Below, one piece after another: positions 51,731 to 61,720 of a stretch of DNA of 64,000 bases. This stretch comes from Nectonema munidae (Eukaryota > Nematomorpha > Nectonematoida > Nectonematidae). A program made the translations under genes and the position numbers. Each line of letters opens with the position of its first letter. Positions within the stretch are counted from its first letter, which is position 1. Location of the stretch: positions 620,001-684,000 of the forward strand of contig JAUIRK010000879.1 of the NCBI GenBank assembly GCA_030549495.1, written 5' to 3'. Below the pieces are notes generated by a model that searched no databases, was not told where the DNA came from, and worked only from the letters and a program-made list of their open reading frames with translations.

Positions 51731-53713
51731 CACTGGTTCACAAACTTTGTAAAAATTTTCGGCGTGGCTGTTCCTCAATAATTTTTTAATGACTTGGGGT
51801 CCCATTTAAAAAATATATCAACATATAAAGTAATGTACTAAAAAATGAACACAATTTTTTCAAATCATCTGTTTTGCTAAAACCTGTTTGGCTCTGTTTA
51901 TCAAATACAAAAAAAGATTTTGTTTCAATGGCATGTAGCATGGAAAAAGCTTGCTCATACTCATATGCAGTGGTAAATCGCATCAGAACTTTCAGAGCCA
52001 TCTTTGCAACGTCCCATTTCAATCGAAAAATCGCTATTAGACGTTTCTCAAAAAACGTTTTGCACATCCTCAATCAAATCAATAAACTGTTCTTGAATTA
52101 AGAAGTTTTCTGAGGCCAGATTACTAATCGATATTATAATCTAGTTTTTGATAAATTAGTATGTATTTTTTAAATGTTAGTAGGCTTGGAAAATAAAGAG
52201 AGAAATTTCTTGGCTAATACACTGTGTTTTATGGCCTCCAAGACATCTTCATTGGTAAAAATCTTATTTTCATTAACAAACCTGTTCGAAAATCGAGTAA
52301 CATTTTCCTTGTCTAAGCATCCCATAATTCCAACTTCATTTCAAAGGCTGTCAATTTGTTGTGCCAATCGAGTACTGTGATCTCTTTTCCTAGCAGTGCA
52401 AGGTTAAGCGAATTCATGGATTCAAATATGTTCACTAAAATTGATAGGAATATACGAAAACGGCCATCAGAAAATTTTGCATGCATGACTGGTTTTCTTT
52501 TCAGAAATTTCTGGATTTCTTTCCATAATATCGCTTCGAAACTTTTCCTTTGGAAAGCAACCTCATATTTAAGTGCTGCTTTTATTTGCCTAACTCTAAA
52601 AACCAAACAAGAGTTGAAGGCATTTGCCTTCATTAAATACTGTTTTAATGACTTTATTGAGAACATTTTTGAAGCCATCAAGTATGGTTTTCATTATTAA
52701 GGCTTGGTGATGAATAGCGCACTGTGTACCAATTACATCTGAAGAATTTTGCACCAGAGTCTGAAAACTAGAGCGACAACAAACAATTGCCAGAGCGCTG
52801 TCAGTACACACTTCAAATGCATGTTCCGGCTTAATACCATGTGCTATAAAAAACTGTCCACCTTGTCAAATATTTCTCTTGCAGTTGTTCTAATCTAAGG
52901 CTAAGAGTTTAACGAAACAAGAGTTCTTATACCATGTGCTTGCTTGTCACGTAAACGCAAAGCTGAGCTAAGTTTGCTGCATCGTGTTCGTTATTGCAAA
53001 AAAGTTCAATCCAATTCCCAATTAATAAAACCACCTCTGATATTATGTCATCAGACACCTCTCTTAGCATATCCTTCAATCAAACGGTATCGTTTGACAA
53101 GAAGACATGCTTCAACTTTATGAGTTCAGAACTTTTTAACACATTCAATATATCTTTGCAGCAAAGTAATATAAACTGTTCTCCCTTGTTGTCGGATTGA
53201 CAGCAGTTATTTTTTTGAAACTTTATAGAGAGCTTTCAAACCATACTTAATCTTTTGCAAAAACATTCCTATGTTATCAAACCTAGATTTGTGCAATCGT
53301 TCATCTTGATGTTTAGTGAACTCGAGTGCTTCATTTCCAGAGCAAGAAGCCTCACTTACGGGTGTCTAGAAAAGTGGATGCTAACAGAAAAAAAAGCACT
53401 TATGTTCCTCTTCTCCACCAGACTTTATAATGCAGTAAAACCAAATGTCAAGTATGAGTTGTCATATTTCATTTATTAAAGCAGTAAGAAACATGCACAT
53501 TTACAAATTAGGCCTGAAAAGCAATAAAAGAATAAAAATAGTACTAAATTCAACGTCTAAATTCTTCATTCTTTTAAATGTGACTTATTGGCAAAAATCA
53601 CAAATGATCCAATATGCTGTGCAAAACGATCCACTCTGTGATCCCTTCTCGGTTTTCATGGAACTGCTTCGCAATCCCGTAGGGCACCGCGCACTCCATT
53701 TTGGAAACTACTG
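51731..53713 (-). mobile_element. hAT transposon fossil (GTF2IRD2/ZMYM6-like transposase)
   Basis: Ends are CACTGGTTCACAAACTTTGT (left) and, on the minus strand from the right, CAGTAGTTTCCAAAATGGAG, imperfect hAT-type terminal repeats. Flanks AGCTTAAA and AGCTAGAA match at 6 of 8 positions, a decayed target duplication. Minus-strand coding fragments run in order from 53,470 to 51,790. Length is about 1,983 bp. Confidence 0.8.
51786..53470 (-). pseudogene. hAT transposase, broken
   Basis: Order of fragments on the minus strand: YLTFGFTAL (53,455-53,430), CTDSALAIVCCRSSFQTLV with the catalytic-type Asp, CAIHHQALIMKTIL, SCLVFRVRQIKAALKYEVAF, FESMNSLNLALLGKEITVLD, FEMKLELWDA and, last, WDVAKMALKVLMRFTTAYEY with the hAT C-terminal dimerisation-type motif (QAFSMLHAIETKS). 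The usual GAPAM after CTD reads SALAI. Several stops and frame changes. Inactive. Confidence 0.82.
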
Positions 53714-53916
53714 AGCTAGAAGGCAGTGATGCAATCAGAATTTCAAACAAGGTAATTTGACTTGATAAATTTAGCGCAGTTGTGGTGGGATTGAGAGCTT
53801 ACGTTGCAAGCATAATATCGGATAATAATGGTGGTGTGTTCATTGCACAAACATTCTCTTATAATAAATTATGAAAATTATATAAAAAAACGTTCGCCCC
53901 CTCCCCTTCCCTAAAT

Positions 53917-53936
53917 TTTGAGGATGTGCGCCTCTG
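53917..53936 (-). mobile_element. hAT-like terminus, dispersed family copy 5
   Basis: Minus strand CAGAGGCGCACATCCTCAAA followed by a G-rich stretch. See copy 4. Confidence 0.55.
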
Positions 53937-54637
53937 CCATTTTATATATTTGACTTTTAAAGTTTTCATTCAAAATACTATAATAGAAAAATACTATGCG
54001 AACAAAACTAATTTTTAAAAGTCCTAATATTTTTTAATATAACTAAAAAAGTTGGCGATATTTAATAAGTAGTTTGGTACATGATTTTCTCCCTTTCCTA
54101 ATTTTAAATGATAACCTTCTGTTTACATTAAATGGGAATGAAAATATAGTAGGTATGGATCATTTATAGTGAAAAATTCTAAAGGATTTTTTTATTATTA
54201 GTATTTTTATGAATATTCTATATGATGTATTTCTATTTCATTGATGTAATATGGGTTTTATTCATATCAGCGGCTTGTAGGCCTTTTGAATTATTTTCCC
54301 AACTATAAATATGCAATGTCTTTCTTTTTAAATTCTTTTTTTATATGTTTAGTGGTGTATTCCAATTTTATTTTATCAATTAATAAATCTTTTTCTTAAG
54401 ATTAATCATATAAACTTAGCTTTTATAAGTAATACAACAGTGGTCGTAGTTTGATGTTATTTACGCTCTCTTTTGAAAGAAAACTAAAAAATCGTGTTGT
54501 AAAAGTTTGCTATGAAAGTCAAATTTTGAGCAAGTTTTTCAATTTTTCTATCTCTTCTTTTAAATTTTTTGGATCCTTTCAAAGTGTTTCAAAGCAGAGA
54601 ATTTTTATTTCATCCAACACTGGTGCCCCATTTGTTC
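53937..54637. other. AT-rich spacer, no gene recognised
   Basis: No diagnostic protein, tRNA-like or inverted-repeat structure was found. The 75-codon ORF at 54,451-54,678 runs into the following MITE and is not recognised. Confidence 0.5.
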
Positions 54638-54641
54638 TTAA

Positions 54642-54761
54642 CCGGTTATCGACCACAGTCGACTTTACAAAAATATGAATCGTCTGCGTTTATTAATGCT
54701 TTTTAATACAAATCTTCTGCTTTATACTAGATGTCGTCTGATTATTCTGGTCGTTAAGGGG
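54642..54761 (+). mobile_element. MITE family A, copy 3 (TTAA-flanked)
   Basis: 120 bp between TTAA at 54638-54641 and 54762-54765. It starts CCGGTTATCGACCACAGTCG and ends ATTCTGGTCGTTAAGGGG. TTAA targets and C-rich tips indicate a piggyBac-type MITE. Confidence 0.85.
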
Positions 54762-54834
54762 TTAAAGCATGTGCATTTGAGTAGTGGAAGTTTTTTTAGC
54801 TTTAAAGTTGAATGAGCACTACTTTCTTATTTGA

Positions 54835-54963
54835 CCTGTTATCGATCTCAGTCGAGATATGTCGACTTTACGAAAATAAAATCGTCTGCGTTTATCAATG
54901 CTCTTTAATACAAATCTTCTGCTTTACATTAGATATCGTCTGATTATTCTGGTCGTTAACGGG
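54835..54963 (+). mobile_element. MITE family A, copy 4
   Basis: Starts CCTGTTATCGATCTCAGTCG and ends TCTGGTCGTTAACGGG, with TTAA at 54964-54967 and a decayed TTGA on the left. It lies in the same orientation about 70 bp after copy 3, so two copies sit nearly in tandem. Confidence 0.85.
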
Positions 54964-54967
54964 TTAA

Positions 54968-56432
54968 ATGGGTAAAGAGATCCAAGTTTTTGAAAATTAA
55001 ATAAATAATCTTTTTGAATGAGGTTTTACTCGCTTGAAATATAGAGAGTTGAGATCATACTCTTCATTGCCTTTGATATCTTTCATCATTGCTCTTATTG
55101 ACAAGTTTATATATCTCATCACATCAAGCCAACACCTAAATTGTATATCTGTAGCAAGGCATATACCAATTTTTCATACACACACACACATTTATTTTCA
55201 TTCATCATATTCTTTAACACAAAATAATCTTATACAGCTTGAAGACATGTATATTATAACATTTCATTCATCGTGATTCTCATGAATGTGGAGAAATCAC
55301 ACAACTCATCAGCACTCTGCCATCATGGCTTCTTTCTAAAAGATGCACAATGCATCATCATCATCCACTGTACCATAACATCGCTACTGTAAAACGAGGT
55401 TATGTTATAATCGTCATACTTCTTGCATTTAATTTCTTTCAACATGGCTATCGGTGAGAAGTTCATATCTATTCGCATCAAGGCAATGATAAATGGCGTA
55501 TATCATCCAGTTTATAGCAGAGTACGAGAATCGTTCATACTTTATGGCAATTAGCTTCACTCATCATGTATTTCATTGTGAAATACCAACCTCACAACAC
55601 TATATTTTTATCTATGTATGAAATGAGGAATAATAATAGTCAGTAGGCACGCATATACCAAACAAAGACACTCAGTCACTATCTCTCTCTATATATACGC
55701 AGCACCCAACTCCCCTCCGACATTTTGGAAACAATAAGCTTTGTGGCTGCTTTGGAATATAAGACATATCTGATCAAAAATTTGAGGTATATTTTGATTT
55801 CCTTTTTGTTACATTCTTTTACTCAAAAGCTTTATGTGTTAGATGCAAATTAGTAGTGATGTTGCGAGTATCTCCACGTATCTAGCGTTCGCATTTGTAC
55901 GTAGACGTTGTCCACGAAGAATTGGGATGGTAATTAAACGGTTAATTTCACCAAAATTTTGTCCTCATTGATATACATAAAATACGAAAAACAAAAGCAA
56001 TTTTATTAGTTATTGCAAGTGCTAGAACATGAAAATGCCATTTTTAAAGATATGATTACACTAGTAAAAGTATTTATATGTCTGATTTAATATTATTTAC
56101 TCAAGATTTGGAAATCTGTGAATTACAGTTCGGTTGTGGTGAATTAGTCAGCTAAGTTAGTTAGATAGGGTTGCTAATTTTTGTTGCAGTTTTACTAGTT
56201 ACTTCTTAAAATAATCATTTTACATTACTCAGTATATGCCCATTTTATACTAACCTTGATATAGAAATTTAATTATAATATAATTTATTTCACTAAAGAT
56301 TTTACATATAATTTACATAAAACCATGACAGTAAATTGAAAAAAATGATTAGAAAATTTTTAACCGATTTTAAAAATTGCAGAAATAATTTTTTTTTGAA
56401 AATGCTCATTCTCTTCTAAACTTCTCACCTAC
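54968..56432. other. AT-rich spacer, no gene recognised
   Basis: Contains CATCAT-rich and (CA)n stretches near 55,180 and 55,335-55,360. No recognisable coding exons or element ends were found. Confidence 0.5.
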
Positions 56433-56605
56433 ACATTATCTCCTTTTAAGACGTCGGTGGCTTTGATCCCATTTCTCCATAAATCCTTTAATTTGGCATC
56501 CTCATCTTTGAGGGCAAGACTCTCTTTTCCTGGAATCGGTTTTCCCGACACTCTTCTTGCTTTCTTCTGAACACTGCATGCCATCCTGATTTGCTTGTGT
56601 CGGTT
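56433..56605 (-). other. Unrecognised open segment on minus strand
   Basis: One minus-strand frame reads RHKQIRMACSVQKKARRVSG, then KPIPGKESLALKDEDAKLKD and LWRNGIKATDVLKGDNV-stop. It is GC-richer and more protein-like than its surroundings. It may be the C-terminal end of a transposon protein or an exon. No domain was recognised. Confidence 0.3.
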
Positions 56606-57740
56606 ATCTTAATAGCACGTTTCCTTACTTTTCTTTAAAATCCAGACTTATACACTATAAAGTCATAGCAGGTCTAACCACGGGCGAATACAGAGGGGTA
56701 GAGAGGCCCCTGCCCCCCTCACCTTCACCGGCCTCTTTTGAAAGTTATTTTGATTATTTATTGGCAGTAGAAAAATATTTGATATTTTATATTGGCAGGT
56801 ACATGGGGCTCTGAGCATTGCAAAGATGCTATGTATTTAATTGTAAGGTTTTTAATTAACAAATCTAGTTAACTTTTGGTTATGGAAATTTCACAAAATT
56901 TAGAAAGAAAGAAAGAAATTTATTTCAGCAGGTGTATTAAATGTATATATATTAATGAGCATATTGTATTGAGTAAAATTTTTACTTACAAATTCTGCAA
57001 GAGTGTGTAGATAGCCTTATGGCCGCTGGTATATACATTACACCCTGAATGAAAAACTGAGATTAAAAAGAATATTGTTTCATGTCATATTATTAATAGT
57101 GTAGCTGAACAAAAACAAATGAGCGCAAAAAATATAATTGTATTTATATCAATGATATACAAAAAGCACAAAGGAAGGTGGAAAGTATGTGCGATGATGA
57201 CGTTGATTGATAGGAAGTTGAGAGAGCGAAGAAAAGGAAGAGAAGCCAAAGGAATGCTTGGAATTGAAGCAAGAGGGACCTGGAAGGATGACGTCCCCGT
57301 AGTTCCAGAAGAAGTGAATAGATTTTAAGGTAATGAAATAACATTTATAAAAGACAAAGATCTGCACAGAATAGAGAAGTAGAAGAAGATATATAGATGA
57401 TATTTTATTTTCACTCTTTGTAATTGTATATGAAAAAGTTTTTGAGTAAATTTTTGAACTTATAAAAGGAATTTTCACATAACTTTGGTTCTTGAAGAAA
57501 TTTGTTTCAAAACGAGACAGACAGACAACTCTGTACTTTAATAACTTTTTGGAACTTTTCAGTCGATACTGTGGGACAACTAGTTTTTTTGATGATCTTA
57601 AGAAGTATTCAGTTTCTGATGTTCAAAAGATTGCCAAGCCAAAACGATTCCAGCGAGCAAATCATAAAGATATTTATATATAAATTTAGATAATAATTGA
57701 AGTAAATGTATATCATTTAACTTTAACAAACTATTATTAA

Positions 57741-57870
57741 CCCATTTAAGGCCAAGCAAAGCAGACGATATCTAAAAAACGCAGACGATTTATATTCAAA
57801 GTCATTGAAAAAAGCAGACGATGATGAAATTACTTATGTTCCAAAATAGGAACATTGGCCATAAAATGGG
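57741..57870 (+). mobile_element. MITE family B, copy 3, inside LINE
   Basis: 130 bp between TTAA at 57737-57740 and 57871-57874. It is nearly identical to copy 2 (32,880-33,009): CCCATTTAAGGCCAAGCAAA at the start, GGAACATTGGCCATAAAATG near the end. It interrupts the C-terminal part of the LINE. Confidence 0.9.
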
Positions 57871-58331
57871 TTAATAAAGTGGATTGCTGTATCTTCTCTA
57901 TTACCTAAATTGAAGACTACTGCAACATTTCAATTTTACATATATTAGAATAACCCCAGTTTACTACGCCATAATTAAAATGTGATAAAACTAGCGCTTT
58001 ATAAAGTTTTAACTTTACACTTACGTCGAAATTTTTTTATATCTTTTTAGTATACCAAAAGTAGAGTTTAATTTTTTTGATACATAGTTTAGATGGTCAG
58101 TCCATATAAAGTTATTATTAATAAATAGGCCCAAAAAGTTTCATTTACTAAGCAACTCAATACCAAGTATATCCGTATTTATTTCACAATTTTTACATTT
58201 TTTATTTGAAAAAACATCATTTTGGATTTAGCACAGTTTAAACTCAAAAAATTAGCTGTACACCGTTTTGTTACTGTTAAAAAATTAGACTTAATTGAAT
58301 TGTCTAAAGTTTCCTTGCTATTGGCAACTGT

Positions 58332-58630
58332 TTAGATGGGAAGAAGCAATGTTACGTCGTCTGCAAACAACAAGAAAGTGAAATTTTGGTTTGAATTATA
58401 GATATCATTTATGTATAAAGAGAAGAATAAAGGCCCTAAGATCGAGCCTTGAGGAACTCCTGGAAAAATAGGTCTAGAAGCAGATAATATATTATTAATA
58501 CTAACTACTTGATGTCGGGACAATAGATTGGATTTGAAAAAATTGATGGTTGACGTGGAAAAGCCAAAATGTGCTAATTTTTCAAGAAGTAAGTAGTGCG
58601 AAATACTGTCAAAAGCCTTTTTGAAATCCA
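58332..58630 (-). pseudogene. LINE reverse transcriptase core
   Basis: Contains the palm motifs of non-LTR reverse transcriptases: KAFDSISHYLLLEKL (first catalytic Asp), GVPQGSILGPLFFSLYINDI and the FADD box (LLFADDVTLLLPI). A short frame disruption precedes the KAF block. The protein stops directly after LLLPI, and similarity resumes in the same direction (SNFLTVTKRCTANFLSLNC). Confidence 0.88.
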
Positions 58631-60566
58631 GGAAAATTAGTTAGAACTTGCGTAGAGTTTTCTAGATGTTGCTGAACTTTTTCAACAAAGAATGTATGTA
58701 TGCGTGTATTCAGTATTGTATTTTTTACGAAAAGCAAACTGATAGAGATGCAATATATTATCCTTTCTTAATAAGCAGAAATTTGATTATGTAAAAATTT
58801 CTAAAATATTTTTGAAATAGTGCTGATTATACTAATTGGTCGATAGTTTTCGACTGATAATTTATCACCTTTTTTGAGAATAGGAATACTTTTGTTAACT
58901 GAGAGAAGTAGGAAAATCACAGAATTCAATAGACGAGTTGAAAGCTATGACATGACCAAATAATCTAGCACAAAATCTTTTAGAAAGTTCAGTTTGTGTA
59001 TACATATATCGTAAATATCGCAAGTTTCCCTTCACCTTAATTTCATTCATTGCAATAATAACAGCACTTTTATTTATTTTTTTTCAAGAAAAAATAATGT
59101 TTATTATCCAAAGGTTGAAGTTGAGACAAATCATTATTTGTAGTAGAGATATTACTTGGGGAAAAATATTCATTAAAAACTTCCAATACTCTTCTTCCAT
59201 CAATAACAGTTGCTTCTGTAGCTTGAACAATATAATTTTTGGCACTTTTTTGATTTATTATTTTTCTCAAGTTAGACCAAGTGTATCTTTTGGTGAATTA
59301 ACTTTTTCAAAAAGTTTGGAAAAATATAACTGTTATTGTAATTTAATTTTTCTTTTTATCTCATTTCGACATTTCAGGAATTCAACTCTAAATTTGGCAT
59401 CAATCGAACATTTTTATCTTTTTACGCAATTTGTCTTGTTTTTAATGAGATTGAGAATTTCTTGAGTCATCCAACAGTTTACCTTGTTTTAGTTCTATTC
59501 CTGACATATTTTCTAAAATTACATTCGTGGATTTTCATTGAAATAATTGAATTCAATAAATAATTTCAGAAGAATCGCAGTATTCTTTGGGAGTCATACC
59601 AATTAAATATAGTTATTACTCAAAAAGGCCTCATTCAAATCTTATAGATAAAAGAATAATACTATGGTCAGAAATGAAAGTAGGAAAAATATATGCCCTG
59701 TATATATTTAAATTAAAGGGTATAAAAAGATTGTGGAAGATATTTCACGCGTGATTCCATATATAACAGGTTTGTAAAAATATCAATGAATTCGCTCACC
59801 TTCCTACATTTGTCAATATCAAACAAGTTGACATTAAAATCTCCGAAAAAATATTCTCATTTGAAGCTCATATTTTGCTTTCCAAACAATTTGAAATTTC
59901 TTCATTAAAAGTAGAAATGCCTGAACACACGGAAGGAGGGTGATAAATATTATGCAAAATTAAATTGTTCGCTGAAGGAAAAATTATATCAGCAGAAAAC
60001 GACTCAAAAGTCTCTCATATATTGATTATTGATTTATTAGAGATTTTAAAAGTCAAACTATCATGAATTAGGAAACCTAGACCTGCATGCTTAGTCAACC
60101 TGGAAGGAAGATGAATAAATGTATAACCCTCTGATGAAAGGCCACTTCTTCGCTTCTTCCCACGTTGTCTAAACAAAAGTCACTCCATAGGCTTACATAA
60201 ATTAAACTTTTTTTTTCTTTCTTTAAATACCTAAAAAAAAAATTAATTCATGAACGGACTCGGTTTCCGACTCCCTAACCGTACTATGCCGACGCTTCTC
60301 CTCTTAGATGGGAACTCCTAAATTTTATATACTATCCATTAGGTAATAGAGCATGAGGGTTACTCGATCCTTCATAGCTTATATTCTATACTGGTTATAC
60401 GAAAAAGGTCTTAAAAATGAAAAGCTATTTCTAAATTTTTCACAATTACCGCGAAATTTTAAAAATCTGAGATTTGTTAATTTGATTAAAAAATTAGCGC
60501 GATCTCGGCAAACAAAATTACATAATTGCAACACGTGTTTCATTCCGCGTCCTACTTTTTTTAGAA

Positions 60567-61379
60567 ATGGAAGAAGTGAAGCCAGGTACGAAGCACCACG
60601 TGTGCACGCACTGCTCTTTCAAAGCTTCTTGCGACTTTCTCTTGAAGCGACACATCAGCTACCACGAAAAAGGCCTGAGCTTGATCGAGTGTCCTTCATG
60701 TGATTACAAAACTTTCAACAAAATCAAATTTCGCAGCCACAAAATCGTTCACTTCGATGAAACCAAGTACAAGTGCAACATGTGCGCCTACATCACCATC
60801 AGTCAGAAACTCCTCAACCGACACATCCACAAGCAGCACCGCGCCAAAGACTTCAACAAGATCTTTCTCTCCGACACCGAATCCCAACTCTTCAACTACT
60901 CCGAATCTTCTCAAAACAACACCGCCTTCTTGAATTCGTCCGTCGCGTCCCACCAATCAACGACAGCTCCAGGAGCAGAAGAGGGCGTTAAGAAGGAGAA
61001 TGTGTCTATTTTCGCGCCGGATCCCTGTCTCGAGTGCACCGTGTGTCGTTACTCCTTTTCTTCTAAGGTGGAGCTCCGCAAGCACATCCGCAACGAGCAC
61101 CAATCCTTCTTGTGCGACATATGTGGAAATGGATACACGCGCCTTTCCAGCCTGAACAAGCACCGCGTGTTTAAGCACCGCGAGGGGGATGTCTCTGAAA
61201 ACCTTAACTTGATGCCCTCGTCCTTCCACTGCTCCAACGAAGAGCATTCTTTCATCACAAGCGACTCCTCATCTCAGAATAACCACTGCTTCATCGATCC
61301 TTCTTCCGCTTCGCAAAGTCTCGTTGTGGATCCTTTCGCCAGTTCCGATAATTTTGGCATCGTTGCCAGTACTTCGTGA
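60567..61379 (+). CDS. Five-finger C2H2 zinc-finger protein, 270 aa
   Basis: Intact frame from ATG to TGA. C2H2 fingers lie at residues 13-33, 42-62, 70-91, 157-178 and 183-204. Each has the C-x2-C...H-x3/4-H pattern, for example CTHCSFKASCDFLLKRHISY and CDICGNGYTRLSSLNKHRVF. A Ser/Asn/Gln-rich linker (about 100-150) separates the first three fingers from the last two, and the C-terminal 65 residues are Ser-rich. The fingers imply nucleic-acid binding, probably as a nuclear transcription factor; the target is unknown. The coding DNA is clearly GC-richer than the flanks, as expected for a selected gene. TTTTTTTAG lies three bases before the ATG, so a splice acceptor from a 5' UTR exon is possible. 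Family membership beyond C2H2 is not clear. Confidence 0.9.
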   Translation: MEEVKPGTKHHVCTHCSFKASCDFLLKRHISYHEKGLSLIECPSCDYKTFNKIKFRSHKIVHFDETKYKCNMCAYITISQKLLNRHIHKQHRAKDFNKIFLSDTESQLFNYSESSQNNTAFLNSSVASHQSTTAPGAEEGVKKENVSIFAPDPCLECTVCRYSFSSKVELRKHIRNEHQSFLCDICGNGYTRLSSLNKHRVFKHREGDVSENLNLMPSSFHCSNEEHSFITSDSSSQNNHCFIDPSSASQSLVVDPFASSDNFGIVASTS

Positions 61380-61720
61380 ATTGCACCCCAACCCAACCCA
61401 AACACACACTCACACAGTTTCACCTCTTTCAAGGCCCTTATTTCCTTTCCATCAAAAGCAGATACGTGTGCATTATTAGCAAAACTCATTTTGCTCTTTA
61501 CGCGCTTTACTTTGATGTCAACTTCTTGTATATGTGAAGATTTTAACATTTCTTCCTATACCCTTTATTTATACTTAAGTCATCCTACTCCTTATTTGTT
61601 TTTAAGTAGTGTTTCTCCTGGAGATTTGTCTATTTTCTTGTCTAAAATATTTACTCAATTTTTGAATCACAAGTACATATAACTTCTCTTTTCTCTCCTA
61701 TTAATAAAGTTTATTACTAT
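61380..61720 (+). terminator. 3' UTR and poly(A) signal of zinc-finger gene
   Basis: A CA/CT-rich 3' UTR follows the stop. A consensus AATAAA at 61703-61708 is the likely polyadenylation signal, about 325 bases after the stop. No competing coding exon follows. Confidence 0.6.

Larger units (their letters stand above)
56904..60190 (-). mobile_element. Non-LTR retrotransposon (CR1/Jockey-like LINE), decayed
   Basis: Minus-strand order: endonuclease pieces (KKRRSGLSSEGYTFIHLPSR near 60,130; FISDHSIILLSI near 59,650), linker (SAKNYIVQATEATVIDGRRV), reverse transcriptase (KAFDSISHYLLLEKLAHFGF; GVPQGSILGPLFFSLYINDI; LLFADDVTLLL, 58,620-58,330), thumb and C-terminal part (LVLSHFNYGVVNWGYSNICK near 57,990; LLKLNDIHLLQLLSKF near 57,690), then a 3' UTR and an ATAAATTTCTTTCTTTCTTT tail near 56,905-56,930. 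Many stops and frame changes. A MITE B sits inside at 57,741-57,870. The 5' end appears truncated near 60,190. Sequence at 57,150-57,480 is less clearly LINE-derived. Confidence 0.85.

Noticed and set aside
51170-51805. Minus-strand 211-codon ORF
   Set aside because: Its Ser/Phe-rich sequence is largely the complement of the acidic + strand segment and crosses the left end of the hAT element; no domain is visible.
60696-61258. Overlapping ORFs of 69-96 codons across the zinc-finger gene
   Set aside because: They are alternate-frame shadows of the GC-rich C2H2 coding sequence and contain no recognisable domain.
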